From positions 1,054,001 to 1,118,000 of the forward strand of contig NZ_CP035319.1 in NCBI RefSeq assembly GCF_004328705.1: a DNA stretch of 64,000 nucleotides, written 5' to 3'. Positions within the stretch are counted from its first letter, which is position 1, and the number at the start of each line of letters is the position of its first letter. Below are positions 56,230 through 64,000 of this stretch, piece after piece. The position numbers were made by a program, and so were the translations under genes. Origin of the DNA: Rhodococcus sp. ABRD24 (GTDB lineage Bacteria; Actinomycetota; Actinomycetes; Mycobacteriales; Mycobacteriaceae). The notes under the pieces are model-generated. The model saw only the letters and a program-made list of their open reading frames with translations, was not told the DNA's origin and did not search any database.

Positions 56230-56874
56230 GTGACCCATCTCGTTCTCGCCTCGGCGTCCCCGGCACGGCTGTCCGTGCTGCGGAGCGCCGGGGTCGAGCC
56301 GACCGTCCGCGTCTCCGGGGTGGACGAGGACGCCATCATCGACCGGCTGGGACCGTCCGCGGCCCCCGAACTGGTCGTCACCGCGCTCGCAGTGGCCAAG
56401 GCCCGCGACGTGATACCCGCTCTGATCGACGAAGGGCGCACCGACGCCGTCGTGATCGGCTGCGATTCGATGCTGCTGATCGACGGCGAACTACAGGGCA
56501 AGCCACACACCGTCGACGTCGCCCGCACCCGCTGGCAGTCGATGATGGGCCGCAGCGCGACCCTGCTCACCGGGCACAGCGTCCTGCGGATCTCCGACGG
56601 TGTCATCGTCGCGGACGCCTCCGGCCACAGCGGCACCATCGTGCACTTCGCCAGCCCGTCGCCGGAGGATCTCGAGGCGTATCTCGCGACGGGTGAACCG
56701 CTGAAGGTCGCGGGCGCGTTCACACTCGACAGCCTCGGCGGATGGTTCGTCGAACGGATCGAGGGTGATCCCTCCAGCGTGATCGGTATCGGCCTGCCCC
56801 TGGTGCGGCGCCTACTCACCGATGTCGGTGTTTCCGTCGCGCAGCTGTGGGCCACCAACGCCCTGGTGCGCTAG
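56230..56874 (+). CDS. maf: Maf family nucleotide pyrophosphatase
   Basis: 214 residues from GTG 56230 (V-T-H-L-V-L-A-S-A-S-P-A-R). Hydrolyses non-canonical nucleoside triphosphates such as dTTP/UTP analogues. Maf motifs: ASASPARLSVLR (substrate loop), GCDSMLLIDG with the catalytic Asp, KP near 97, and TGEPLKVAGAF. The gene ends overlapping the convergent globin gene by 4 bases. Confidence 0.94.
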   Translation: MTHLVLASASPARLSVLRSAGVEPTVRVSGVDEDAIIDRLGPSAAPELVVTALAVAKARDVIPALIDEGRTDAVVIGCDSMLLIDGELQGKPHTVDVARTRWQSMMGRSATLLTGHSVLRISDGVIVADASGHSGTIVHFASPSPEDLEAYLATGEPLKVAGAFTLDSLGGWFVERIEGDPSSVIGIGLPLVRRLLTDVGVSVAQLWATNALVR

Positions 56875-57257
56875 CGCCGCGCGCGCTGCAGCGCCTCCGC
56901 CATCGCGTGAGCCTTCGACTTGGCCCGTTCCGCGTCGACGCCCGCGAACGACTCGTCCACGGTGTCGCACCACAACACCAGCCAGCGCTCGAACCGCTCG
57001 TCGGTGAGGTCGTGCTGCCGGTGCAGCGCCTCGTGCACGGGCCCGAGGTGTCCCCGATAGCGGGCAGTACGGAACAGTATCTGCTCCCAGAAGTCTCCGA
57101 CCACGGGCAGGTGCTCGTCCAGGCCGACCACCGCGAGGGTCTCGAACACCGGCGCGAGCAGGGGGTCGACGAGGGCGCGCTCGTAGAAGGATCGCAGCAG
57201 ACGATCGACGTCGGCGCGGGAGGCCAGTTCGTCACGGTGGTCGTCGGGGCACGTCAC
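56871..57257 (-). CDS. Truncated hemoglobin, group III-like
   Basis: 128 residues from GTG 57257; an ATG at 57341 would add 28 Arg-rich residues and reach the sseA promoter, so it is disfavoured. Truncated globin features: DRLLRSFYERALVDPLLAPVF (helices A-B-C), LPVVGDFWEQILF (helix E region), then YRGHLGPVHEALHRQHDL with the proximal His, and FERWLVLWCDTV (helix G). Probably binds oxygen or NO. Convergent with maf, divergent from sseA. Confidence 0.85.
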   Translation of the reverse strand: MTCPDDHRDELASRADVDRLLRSFYERALVDPLLAPVFETLAVVGLDEHLPVVGDFWEQILFRTARYRGHLGPVHEALHRQHDLTDERFERWLVLWCDTVDESFAGVDAERAKSKAHAMAEALQRARR

Positions 57258-57373
57258 GGTGGCCGACAGTACCCGCCGGTAGCGCTCGCGATCTCGGCCG
57301 CGCTCCCGAACTACCGACCACCTAGAATCGGAGTCGGACAACCTCCACCCACACCTGCCTCAGGAGCCCACCC

Positions 57374-58285
57374 GTGCCCGTCGCACCCGATCCCAATCCT
57401 GCCTTCGCTGCGTTCACGCATCCGGAGCGACTCGTCTCGACGGAATGGCTGTCCGTCAATCTGGGCGCGCCCGGCGTCAAGGTGGTGGAGTCGGACGAGG
57501 ACGTTCTGCTCTACGACATCGGCCACATCCCCGGCGCGGTGAAGATCGACTGGCACCTCGACCTCAACGATCCCGTGACCCGGGATTACATCGACGGCCA
57601 CCGGTTCGCCGACCTGATGAGCCGCAAGGGTATCGACCGGTCCGACACGGTCGTGATCTACGGCGACAAGAGCAACTGGTGGGCGGCATACGCACTGTGG
57701 GTGTTCACGCTGTTCGGTCACAAGGACGTGCGCCTGCTCGACGGTGGCCGTGACGCGTGGATGTCGGAGAACCGCGACACCACGTTCAACGTGCCGAACC
57801 CGGCTCCGACGCGGTACCCGGTCGTCGAACGCGATGACAGCAAGATCCGCGCCTTCAAGGACGACGTCCTCGCGCATCTCGGCCGCGGCCCACTGGTGGA
57901 TGTGCGGTCGCCGCAGGAGTACACGGGCGAGCGAAGCCACATGCCGGACTATCCGGAGGAGGGCGCGCTGCGCGGCGGCCATATCCCCACCGCGGTGTCC
58001 ATCCCCTGGGCCCGCGCCGCCGCACCGGACGGGCGTTTCCGCAGCCGGGCCGAGCTCGAGGAGATCTACGCGGGCTTCTCCCACGACGACGACATCGTCG
58101 CCTACTGCCGCATCGGTGAGCGTTCGAGCCACACGTGGTTCGTGCTGACCCACCTGCTCGGCTTCCCGAACGTCCGTAACTACGACGGCTCGTGGACCGA
58201 GTGGGGCAACGTCGTACGGGTGCCGATCGTCAAGGGTGAGCAGCCCGGCGACGCGCCGGGCGCCGCGGTGGGACGCTCATCGTGA
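57374..58285 (+). CDS. sseA: Thiosulfate/3-mercaptopyruvate sulfurtransferase SseA
   Basis: 303 residues, start GTG 57374. Two rhodanese domains (about 15-140 and 165-290). The active-site loop is CRIGER with Cys245, matching the thiosulfate sulfurtransferase type (CRxGxR). Moves sulfur from thiosulfate or mercaptopyruvate to an acceptor. A SufE-like gene overlaps its end by 4 bases, suggesting a sulfur relay, as in mycobacteria (Rv3283-Rv3284). Confidence 0.94.
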   Translation: MPVAPDPNPAFAAFTHPERLVSTEWLSVNLGAPGVKVVESDEDVLLYDIGHIPGAVKIDWHLDLNDPVTRDYIDGHRFADLMSRKGIDRSDTVVIYGDKSNWWAAYALWVFTLFGHKDVRLLDGGRDAWMSENRDTTFNVPNPAPTRYPVVERDDSKIRAFKDDVLAHLGRGPLVDVRSPQEYTGERSHMPDYPEEGALRGGHIPTAVSIPWARAAAPDGRFRSRAELEEIYAGFSHDDDIVAYCRIGERSSHTWFVLTHLLGFPNVRNYDGSWTEWGNVVRVPIVKGEQPGDAPGAAVGRSS

Positions 58286-58710
58286 GCCTGCCCGAACCGC
58301 TTGCCGAGATCGTCGACGACTTCGCCGCCGTCGATGGGCAGGACAAACTGCAGTTGCTGCTCGAATTCAGCCGGGAGCTCGCGCCGTTGCCGGCCGAGCT
58401 GGAGCAGGATGCGATGGAACCGGTACCGGAGTGCCAGTCGCCGCTGTTCCTGTTCGTCGATTCCGCGAATCCCGAGCATGTGCGCCTGCACTTCAGCGCT
58501 CCCGCCGAGGCACCCACCACCCGGGGCTTCGCGTCGATCCTCCACCAGGGACTCGACGGGCAAAGCGCCACAACCATTCTCGCGGTTCCCGACGACTTCT
58601 ACTCGGATCTGGGCCTGGCCGATGCGGTCAGCCCCCTACGGCTGCGCGGGATGAGCGCCATGCTTGCCCGCATCAAGCGGCACCTGCGCGGCGCAGCAGC
58701 ACACCACTGA
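58282..58710 (+). CDS. SufE family protein
   Basis: 142 residues, start GTG 58282. SufE/YgdK fold with the acceptor cysteine at residue 51 ([13 protein letters not shown]), at the same number as in E. coli SufE. Receives persulfide sulfur for cluster assembly in known members; here the likely donor is SseA, whose gene it overlaps by 4 bases, although SufS pairing cannot be excluded. Confidence 0.9.
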   Translation: MSLPEPLAEIVDDFAAVDGQDKLQLLLEFSRELAPLPAELEQDAMEPVPECQSPLFLFVDSANPEHVRLHFSAPAEAPTTRGFASILHQGLDGQSATTILAVPDDFYSDLGLADAVSPLRLRGMSAMLARIKRHLRGAAAHH

Positions 58711-58817
58711 GAACTCCTACACCTGATCCTGGGAGCGACCCTCCCGCGAACAAGACTGCACTGTGACAATCTTCACCGCCACCAACAGCGGCGGCACAAG
58801 AGTTTGGATTCTCCACA

Positions 58818-60245
58818 ATGGAATTCACCGAGCTCGCGGACTACGCGATCTCACCGGGCATACTCACCGAGTGGCTTCCGGAAGCCGGTACCGACTGGAT
58901 CGAGGACAGCCGTCCCGCCTCGTACATCCACGAGGCGCACCTGCGCCGGACCGCGGACGGCACCCACGACGACGGCCGCGAGTCGTGGCTCGGCACCGCC
59001 TTCCAGCTACCGGGCACACTCGACCGCGATGCATTCCGTACCGCCGTCCACGCGTGGATCGCGCGTCACGAGCCGCTCCGGAGCCACGCCGAGCTCAGTT
59101 ACGACGGCCGAATCCGCAGGCGCACAATCGATGCGAACGCGATCGAGCTCAATGAGGTACGTCACGAATACGAGTTCGACGCCGATACCGCGTTCGAGCG
59201 CATCCACGATCTGTTCGACGAGCTGACATCCCCGCACCGCTGGCCGGCCTATCTGTTCGTCACGATCGAGCACACCGACCCGGCGCCGGACTGCACCGTT
59301 CTGTTTGCCGCCGACCACTCCCTCATCGACGGGTTGTCAGTGATCCTGGTGGCTCACGAGATCACCCGCCTGTACACCGAGGCCCGCTCGGGCATGCCCT
59401 CCGATTTGATTCCGGTGGGCAGCTACATCGACTTCGGCGCCGAGGAGCGGGCCGCGGCAGCGGCTGTCGACGCCCGGCACTCAGCGGTCGAATGCTGGCG
59501 ATCGGCTGTCGAGCGCAGCGGCGGTCGGCTATCCGAGTTTCCACTCGATCTGGGTCCGCGACCCGATCAGCGGACGGCGCAGCACGCCCTCTCGGAATGG
59601 ATCCTCGACGCCGGGCAGGCAGGTGCCTTCAACGCGGCATGCCGCCGCGCCGGTCAGGGGTTCTTTCCGGGTGTGCTGGCCTGCTTTGCCCTCGCGGGCG
59701 CCGAACTGACCGGGGACACCGTGTTCCGGACGGTGACGCCGGTCCACACCCGCAACGATCCGCACTGGGCAAGCTCGCTCGGCTGGTTCGTCGGGCTCTC
59801 GCCCGTCGAGTTCGACATCGCCGGCGCCGAGGACGTCCAGACGGCCGCGGGCCGGGCCACCGCTGCGCTGGCGGCGACGCGCGCGACCGCGAAGGTGCCG
59901 TTCGCACGGATCGAGGAACTCCTCGACTTCCCGATCCGCCCGCGATTCGTCGTGTCCTACATGGACGTGCGGTTCGTGCCGATGGCACAGCAGTGGCCGG
60001 ATGTGCGGGCGCGCGCGCTCCGCAGCCGCCACTACACCCACGACGTGTACATCTGGGTGAATCGAACACCCCACGGCGTCAACGTGTCCGCCCGCTTTCC
60101 ACAGACGCCCATCGCGACGGAGAATGTCCGTCGGTACCTTGCCCGAGCACGACGCGCCCTTCTGGCGGTCGCGGAGTCGCAGCGCCCCGTGTCACCGACC
60201 GCTCCGGTTGTGCGGGCCGACGCCGTCGACGCTACTGGTCAGTAG
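58818..60245 (+). CDS. Condensation-domain / PapA-like acyltransferase
   Basis: 475 residues. The single recognisable motif is the CoA-dependent acyltransferase HxxxDG, here H167-S-L-I-D171-G, embedded in CTVLFAADHSLIDGLSV. A later SLGWFVGLSPVEFDI and YTHDVYIWVNRTPHGV resemble the condensation-domain second half (DFGWG-type region replaced). Stand-alone members (PapA) ester-link acyl chains to trehalose, phthiocerol or polyketides in mycolata. No polyketide synthase is nearby. It interrupts the sseA-sufE to accA3 order, without coupling (107 bases from the SufE stop, 156 bases to accA3). Substrate unknown. Confidence 0.8.
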   Translation: MEFTELADYAISPGILTEWLPEAGTDWIEDSRPASYIHEAHLRRTADGTHDDGRESWLGTAFQLPGTLDRDAFRTAVHAWIARHEPLRSHAELSYDGRIRRRTIDANAIELNEVRHEYEFDADTAFERIHDLFDELTSPHRWPAYLFVTIEHTDPAPDCTVLFAADHSLIDGLSVILVAHEITRLYTEARSGMPSDLIPVGSYIDFGAEERAAAAAVDARHSAVECWRSAVERSGGRLSEFPLDLGPRPDQRTAQHALSEWILDAGQAGAFNAACRRAGQGFFPGVLACFALAGAELTGDTVFRTVTPVHTRNDPHWASSLGWFVGLSPVEFDIAGAEDVQTAAGRATAALAATRATAKVPFARIEELLDFPIRPRFVVSYMDVRFVPMAQQWPDVRARALRSRHYTHDVYIWVNRTPHGVNVSARFPQTPIATENVRRYLARARRALLAVAESQRPVSPTAPVVRADAVDATGQ

Positions 60246-60401
60246 AGTTGCGGAGCCGAGCGCAGCCCTTAATGTGTAAGCGCTATCCGGTTACATCGTC
60301 TATCGGATTGGTGCCTACACTCCGATGAGATGCCAACAACACCTCCCGGTGACGCCCACAGTAAGCCGCGGGGAAAGACCATGCGAAACACAGGAGGCTC
60401 A
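60246..60401 (+). promoter_or_regulatory. accA3 upstream region
   Basis: 156 bases. A possible -10 TACACT lies near 60316-60321 with a TTACAT about 19 bases ahead, a weak promoter match. AGGAGG at 60392-60397 precedes GTG 60402 by 4 bases and decides that start. In-frame ATGs at 60330 and 60381 lack such a site. Confidence 0.4.
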
Positions 60402-62192
60402 GTGCCCAGTCATGCCAGCGCGCACATCACGAAGGTGCTCGTCGCCAACCGCGGCGAGATCGCTGTGCGGGTCATCCGAGCTGCGAAGGATGCCGGCTAC
60501 GGAAGCGTCGCCGTCTACGCCGAACCGGATGCGGACGCACAGTTCGTGAAGCTGGCTGACGAAGCGTTCGCCCTCGGCGGTCAAACCTCGGCCGAGTCCT
60601 ACCTGGTCTTCGACAAGATCCTCGACGCCGCGAAGAAGTCCGGCGCCGACGCGATCCACCCCGGCTACGGCTTCCTGTCCGAGAACGCCGACTTCGCCCA
60701 GGCTGTCATCGACGCCGGGCTGATCTGGATCGGCCCCTCACCGCAGTCCATTCGCGACCTCGGTGACAAGGTCACCGCCCGCCACATTGCCGAGCGCGCC
60801 AAGGCTCCGATGGCCGCCGGCACCAAGGACCCGGTCAAGAACGCCGACGAGGTCGTCGAGTTCGCCAAGCAGTACGGCGTGCCGGTCGCGATCAAGGCCG
60901 CCTTCGGTGGCGGTGGCCGCGGCATGAAGGTCGCGCAGACCATCGAGGAGATTCCCGAACTCTTCGAGTCCGCCACCCGTGAGGCCATCGCGGCCTTCGG
61001 TCGCGGCGAGTGCTTCGTGGAGCAGTACCTGGACAAGGCCCGCCACGTCGAGGCCCAGGTCATCGCCGACCAGCACGGCAACGTCGTCGTCGCCGGCACC
61101 CGCGACTGCTCGCTGCAGCGCCGTTTCCAGAAGCTCGTCGAGGAGGCCCCCGCGCCGTTCCTGACCGACGACCAGCGCGCGCGCATCCACGCGTCCGCGA
61201 AGGCCATCTGCAAGGAGGCCGGCTACTACGGCGCCGGCACGGTCGAGTACCTGGTCCAGGGTGACACGGTCTCGTTCCTCGAGGTCAACACCCGCCTGCA
61301 GGTCGAGCACCCGGTCACCGAGGAGACCGCCGGTATCGACCTGGTGCGTCAGCAGTTCCGCATCGCCAACGGTGAAGAGCTCGAGATCAAGGAAGACCCC
61401 ACCCCGCGTGGACACTCCTTCGAGTTCCGCATCAACGGCGAGGACGCCGGCCGTGGCTTCATGCCCGCTCCCGGCCCCATCACCGTCTACAAGGAGCCGT
61501 CGGGCCCCGGCGTGCGCGTCGACTCCGGCGTCGTCCAGGGCGACGTCATCGGCGGCCAGTTCGACTCGATGCTCGCCAAGCTGATCGTCACCGGCGAGAA
61601 CCGCGAGCAGGCTCTGCAGCGCGCCGCACGTGCGCTCGCCGAATTCGAGGTCGACGGTCTCGCCACCGTCATCCCGTTCCACCGCCACATCGTCGAGAAC
61701 CCGGCGTTCATCGGTGACGGCGAGAAGTTCGACGTCTACACCAAGTGGATCGAGACCGAGTGGGACAACACCATCGAGCCGTTCGCCGGTTCGGGTGCTG
61801 CCGCGGACGAGGAGGAGAACCTGCCCCGTCAGTCGGTCGTCGTCGAGGTCGGTGGCCGCCGCGTCGAGGTCTCGCTGCCCGGTCAGTTCTCGATCGGCAC
61901 CGGCGGCGCTCCCGCGGGTGCCATTCGCAAGAAGCCGAAGGCGCGTAAGCGTGGCGGTGCCGGCGCGGGCGCAGCATCCGGTGACGCAGTGACCGCCCCG
62001 ATGCAGGGCACCGTCGTCAAGGTCGCCGTCGAGGAGGGCCAGGAGGTCGCCGAGGGCGATCTGATCGTGGTGCTCGAGGCCATGAAGATGGAGAACCCGG
62101 TCACCGCCCACAAGGCCGGTGTCGTGACGGGCCTGGCAGTCGAGGCCGGCGCCGCGATCACCCAGGGCACGGTTCTCGCCGAGCTGAAGTGA
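60402..62192 (+). CDS. accA3: Acyl-CoA carboxylase, biotin carboxylase/BCCP subunit AccA3
   Basis: 596 residues from GTG 60402, the start with AGGAGG. Biotin carboxylase domain (about 1-450): [23 protein letters not shown]-grasp [10 protein letters not shown], the substrate loop [15 protein letters not shown]. Linker, then BCCP with EAMKMEN and biotinyl Lys562. It carboxylates biotin with bicarbonate and ATP and supplies several AccD subunits, including AccD5 nearby, for mycolic acid and propionate metabolism. Target of BirA. Followed by a 16-bp hairpin. Confidence 0.97.
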   Translation: MPSHASAHITKVLVANRGEIAVRVIRAAKDAGYGSVAVYAEPDADAQFVKLADEAFALGGQTSAESYLVFDKILDAAKKSGADAIHPGYGFLSENADFAQAVIDAGLIWIGPSPQSIRDLGDKVTARHIAERAKAPMAAGTKDPVKNADEVVEFAKQYGVPVAIKAAFGGGGRGMKVAQTIEEIPELFESATREAIAAFGRGECFVEQYLDKARHVEAQVIADQHGNVVVAGTRDCSLQRRFQKLVEEAPAPFLTDDQRARIHASAKAICKEAGYYGAGTVEYLVQGDTVSFLEVNTRLQVEHPVTEETAGIDLVRQQFRIANGEELEIKEDPTPRGHSFEFRINGEDAGRGFMPAPGPITVYKEPSGPGVRVDSGVVQGDVIGGQFDSMLAKLIVTGENREQALQRAARALAEFEVDGLATVIPFHRHIVENPAFIGDGEKFDVYTKWIETEWDNTIEPFAGSGAAADEEENLPRQSVVVEVGGRRVEVSLPGQFSIGTGGAPAGAIRKKPKARKRGGAGAGAASGDAVTAPMQGTVVKVAVEEGQEVAEGDLIVVLEAMKMENPVTAHKAGVVTGLAVEAGAAITQGTVLAELK

Positions 62193-62219
62193 CACCTCGG
62201 TAGCAAACCACTACCCCAC

Positions 62220-62262
62220 CTGTGCGCGCCTTGCGGATCTCCGATTCGCAAGGCGCGCACAG
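62220..62262 (+). terminator. accA3 terminator hairpin
   Basis: Perfect 16-base arms CTGTGCGCGCCTTGCG (62220-62235) and its complement (62247-62262) with an 11-base loop, 28 bases past the accA3 stop and 13 bases before the DUF1707 gene. No T tract. The next gene's ribosome site is close to it, so a leader role is also possible. Confidence 0.75.
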
Positions 62263-62274
62263 TACTATCCAGAC

Positions 62275-62682
62275 ATGGCCGACGTCCCAGAGATCCGAAT
62301 CGGTACCGCCGAACGCGAGCGCGCGCTCGATACACTCACGCGCCATTTCAGCGATGGTCGGCTCACGGTCACCGAGTTCGACGAACGCAGCGGCCGGATC
62401 GCCGCAGCGACCACGCGAGGGCAACTCGAGCAGGTGTTCGTCGATCTGCCCTCGCCTACGCCCACGGCGACGCCCGCCACCACCGACGACGCGGACGACA
62501 CGGACGACTCTCTGGGCTGGCGCAACACCGTCATGGCGGTGATCCCGTTCGTGGCGCTCGCACTGTTCTTCCTCGTCCCGATCGACAACAGCTGGTTGTT
62601 CTTCCTCCTGATCCCCGCGACGGCCGCGATCCTGTTCGGCGCCGGCGGAAAGCGCCGCGACGGAAAGCGCCGCGGCCGCTGA
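62275..62682 (+). CDS. DUF1707 domain membrane protein
   Basis: 135 residues. The SHOCT-like DUF1707 domain (5-55: IRIGTAERERALDTLTRHFS, LTVTEFDERSGRIAAA) is followed by a Thr/Asp-rich linker and two helices (about 85-105 and 107-122) and a basic tail. Such proteins are widespread in actinobacteria; function unknown. The stop overlaps the start of the next gene by one base. Confidence 0.88.
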   Translation: MADVPEIRIGTAERERALDTLTRHFSDGRLTVTEFDERSGRIAAATTRGQLEQVFVDLPSPTPTATPATTDDADDTDDSLGWRNTVMAVIPFVALALFFLVPIDNSWLFFLLIPATAAILFGAGGKRRDGKRRGR

Positions 62683-63023
62683 TGGAGCCGATCGAGATCA
62701 ACGCCGGGGCCTGGTACCTACGCGCACTGCGGGCCGACGAACGGGTCGACGATCGGCCCGCGCTGCAGGGCGGCGGCATCACCGATCCCGATTACGTCGC
62801 GCGACGGCGTGGTCAATGGGCGACCGACGAGCACTGTTCCTGGGCCGTGTGTGAGCCGACGACGGGCGAACTGCTCGCCGAGGTAGGTCTGACTCCGAAC
62901 GGATCCGACGGCGTCCTGAGCGGCTGGGCACGCCCCGGCCACGAGGACGCCCTCGAGACCGCCACCGACTCCGTCCGCCGCTTCGCGGAGGGCGCCCTCG
63001 GTCTCACCGTCTCGCGAACCTGA
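62682..63023 (+). CDS. GNAT-like acetyltransferase, shortened
   Basis: 113 residues. The opening EINAGAWYLRALRADERVDD and later AVCEPTTGELLAEVGLTPNG follow the first half of RimJ/RimL-type N-acetyltransferases, but the usual Y-W-x-x-P-x-x-R-G-x-G segment is missing and replaced by SGWARPGHEDALETATDSVR. It is probably inactive or a relic. Starts on the last base of the DUF1707 gene; the VanZ-like gene begins 5 bases later. Confidence 0.6.
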   Translation: MEPIEINAGAWYLRALRADERVDDRPALQGGGITDPDYVARRRGQWATDEHCSWAVCEPTTGELLAEVGLTPNGSDGVLSGWARPGHEDALETATDSVRRFAEGALGLTVSRT

Positions 63024-63028
63024 CGCCG

Positions 63029-63373
63029 ATGCTCGACAGGCGCCAGGTACCGCTCGTGATCGCGACGGTCGTCGTTCTCCTGATGCTCTTCTCCCCTGGT
63101 TCGACCGTCCCGAGTGGCCCGGAGAACAGCGACAAGGTCACCCACGCGCTGATGTTCGCGGCGCTGGCATTCACCTCCCGCTACGCCCGCATCGGCGTCG
63201 GATGGACCGCCACGTGGCTGCTGGCGTTCGCCGCGGTCTCGGAGGTCCTGCAGGGCGCGCTGCCGATCCAGCGCAGCGGATCGGTGTGGGACGCGGCGGC
63301 CGACGCCGTCGGCATCGCGATCGGGCTGATGCTCGCGCGGGTGTTCGCCCGGCCGCTGCAGATACCCGCCTGA
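63029..63373 (+). CDS. VanZ family membrane protein
   Basis: 114 residues, four helices (about 8-25, 38-52, 57-75, 88-107). VanZ-like core: DKVTHALMFAALAFTSRYA and VSEVLQGALPIQRSGSVWDAAADAVGI. VanZ confers low-level teicoplanin resistance in enterococci; environmental relatives have no fixed role. Convergent with the phosphatase gene that ends at 63377. Confidence 0.85.
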   Translation: MLDRRQVPLVIATVVVLLMLFSPGSTVPSGPENSDKVTHALMFAALAFTSRYARIGVGWTATWLLAFAAVSEVLQGALPIQRSGSVWDAAADAVGIAIGLMLARVFARPLQIPA

Positions 63374-63376
63374 TCC

Positions 63377-64000
63377 TCAACCCTCGAGCAGGTGGGTGCG
63401 GATCGTGTCCTGGCCGGAGGCGTCGATGCCGAGTCCTTCGGTGAAGTAGCCCTCGATCGAGCCGAAGCTCTGCCGCATCTGGGCCAGCGCGGTCTGGAGG
63501 TACTCGGCGCGGACTCCGAGCACCAGTTCGAGCATCGTGGGATCGCCACCGGCGGCAGCGAACTTGTCGAACACCTGCTTGAATGACGGCAGCAACTGTT
63601 CGTTGGTGAGCAGGTAATCGTGGAAGACGTCGTCCTCGTCGACGCCCAGCAGGAGAAGCAACGACGCCGTGGCCCAGCCGGTGCGGTCCTTGCCGGTGGT
63701 GCAGTGGACGAGGGCCGGGAGGGCCTCCGGCTCCGCGAGGTGGGTGAACATCCCGCGATAGGACGCAAGCGCACTCGGCAGCACTATCAGGTCGCGATAG
63801 GTCTGCCGGAAGAGATCCATTGCCTGCTCGTCGCCGAGGTACCGCCGGAGGATCGACGGGTCCTCCATCAGGGCCCGCATCTGGGCGACCATCGATCCGC
63901 CCACCTTGTCTGCCAGCACATCCAGCGGGACCTCACGCGCCGACATCGGCGCCCGGTCGGGGGCGACGTCGCGTTCGGACAGAGTCCGTAGATCGAACAC
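63377..64000 (-). CDS. Tyrosine-protein phosphatase (MptpB-like), partial at 5' end
   Basis: 207 residues visible; the N-terminus lies beyond 64000. The phosphate-binding loop is HCTTGKDRTG with Cys100 of the visible part, matching the HCxxGKDRTG form of the MptpB/lipid-phosphatase group, and the opening FDLRTLSERDV resembles the region before it in those proteins. Later helices (VFHDYLLTNEQLLPSFKQVF) fit. M. tuberculosis PtpB is secreted and dephosphorylates tyrosine and phosphoinositides; other actinobacteria use relatives of unknown role. Confidence 0.85.
   Translation of the reverse strand: MFDLRTLSERDVAPDRAPMSAREVPLDVLADKVGGSMVAQMRALMEDPSILRRYLGDEQAMDLFRQTYRDLIVLPSALASYRGMFTHLAEPEALPALVHCTTGKDRTGWATASLLLLLGVDEDDVFHDYLLTNEQLLPSFKQVFDKFAAAGGDPTMLELVLGVRAEYLQTALAQMRQSFGSIEGYFTEGLGIDASGQDTIRTHLLEG

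Noticed and set aside
58731..58745. GGGAG/CTCCC hairpin after the SufE-like gene as a terminator
   Set aside because: Only five base pairs; too weak to claim.
60738..62195. 485-codon minus-strand frame
   Set aside because: Antisense to accA3, whose catalytic and biotin motifs are unmistakable.

Overview
The window reads as a chromosomal segment of a high-GC mycolic-acid-bearing actinobacterium, most probably Rhodococcus or a close relative. The evidence is gene content and order: comF-family, lpqB, mtrB, mtrA, tmk, sahH, alkB/rubA/rubB, manA, manB, whiB2, fbiA, fbiB, manC, wbbL, rmlD, an LCP protein, purE, purK, birA, accD5, accE5, maf, sseA and accA3 follow the order I know from the Mycobacterium tuberculosis Rv3242c-Rv3285 region. 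Species cannot be fixed from the sequence alone.

Layout. 1-8.3 kb (minus strand): a partial ComF-like gene, the lpqB-mtrB-mtrA envelope-signalling operon, tmk with an amidohydrolase, and sahH. 8.4-10.6 kb: an alkane hydroxylase operon, alkB-rubA-rubB-tetR. 10.7-13.2 kb: an APC amino-acid permease and a CDF cation transporter. 13.3-18.3 kb: GDP-mannose precursor genes (manA, a TobH-like SIS protein, manB), a DUF3499 gene and a divergent degenerate zincin. 18.4-20.7 kb: an accessory cassette of alpha/beta hydrolase plus SnoaL-like protein, with a divergent LuxR regulator. 20.7-24.4 kb: whiB2 divergent from the F420 genes fbiA-fbiB and a NUDIX gene. 24.4-34.2 kb: a complete protocatechuate branch of the beta-ketoadipate pathway (pcaIJ divergent from pcaHGBLRF) next to pobA and an IclR regulator; this block interrupts the mycobacterial gene order. 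34.3-40.4 kb: an SGNH hydrolase, manC, wbbL, rmlD, an LCP ligase and a TIGR03089 protein, all envelope polysaccharide related except perhaps the last. 40.4-45.7 kb: a two-component system next to an FtsX-type ABC exporter. 45.7-53.3 kb: purE, purK, a GtrA protein, a second two-component system, a PH-domain membrane protein, a broken AI-2E transporter gene and two small membrane proteins. 53.3-62.2 kb: birA and the acyl-CoA carboxylase genes accD5, accE5 and accA3, with maf, a truncated globin, sseA, a SufE-like gene and an inserted condensation-type acyltransferase. 62.3-64 kb: small DUF1707, GNAT-like and VanZ-like genes and a partial MptpB-like phosphatase.

How the genes work together. Three themes dominate: cell-envelope construction (MtrAB-LpqB signalling, GDP-mannose, rhamnose-GlcNAc linker, LCP ligation, acyl-CoA carboxylases for mycolate precursors), aerobic catabolism (alkanes; 4-hydroxybenzoate to protocatechuate to acetyl-CoA plus succinyl-CoA), and cofactors and central metabolism (F420, purines, SAH turnover). 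Several strong inverted repeats delimit the transcription units. No mobile element, CRISPR array, tRNA or rRNA was seen.
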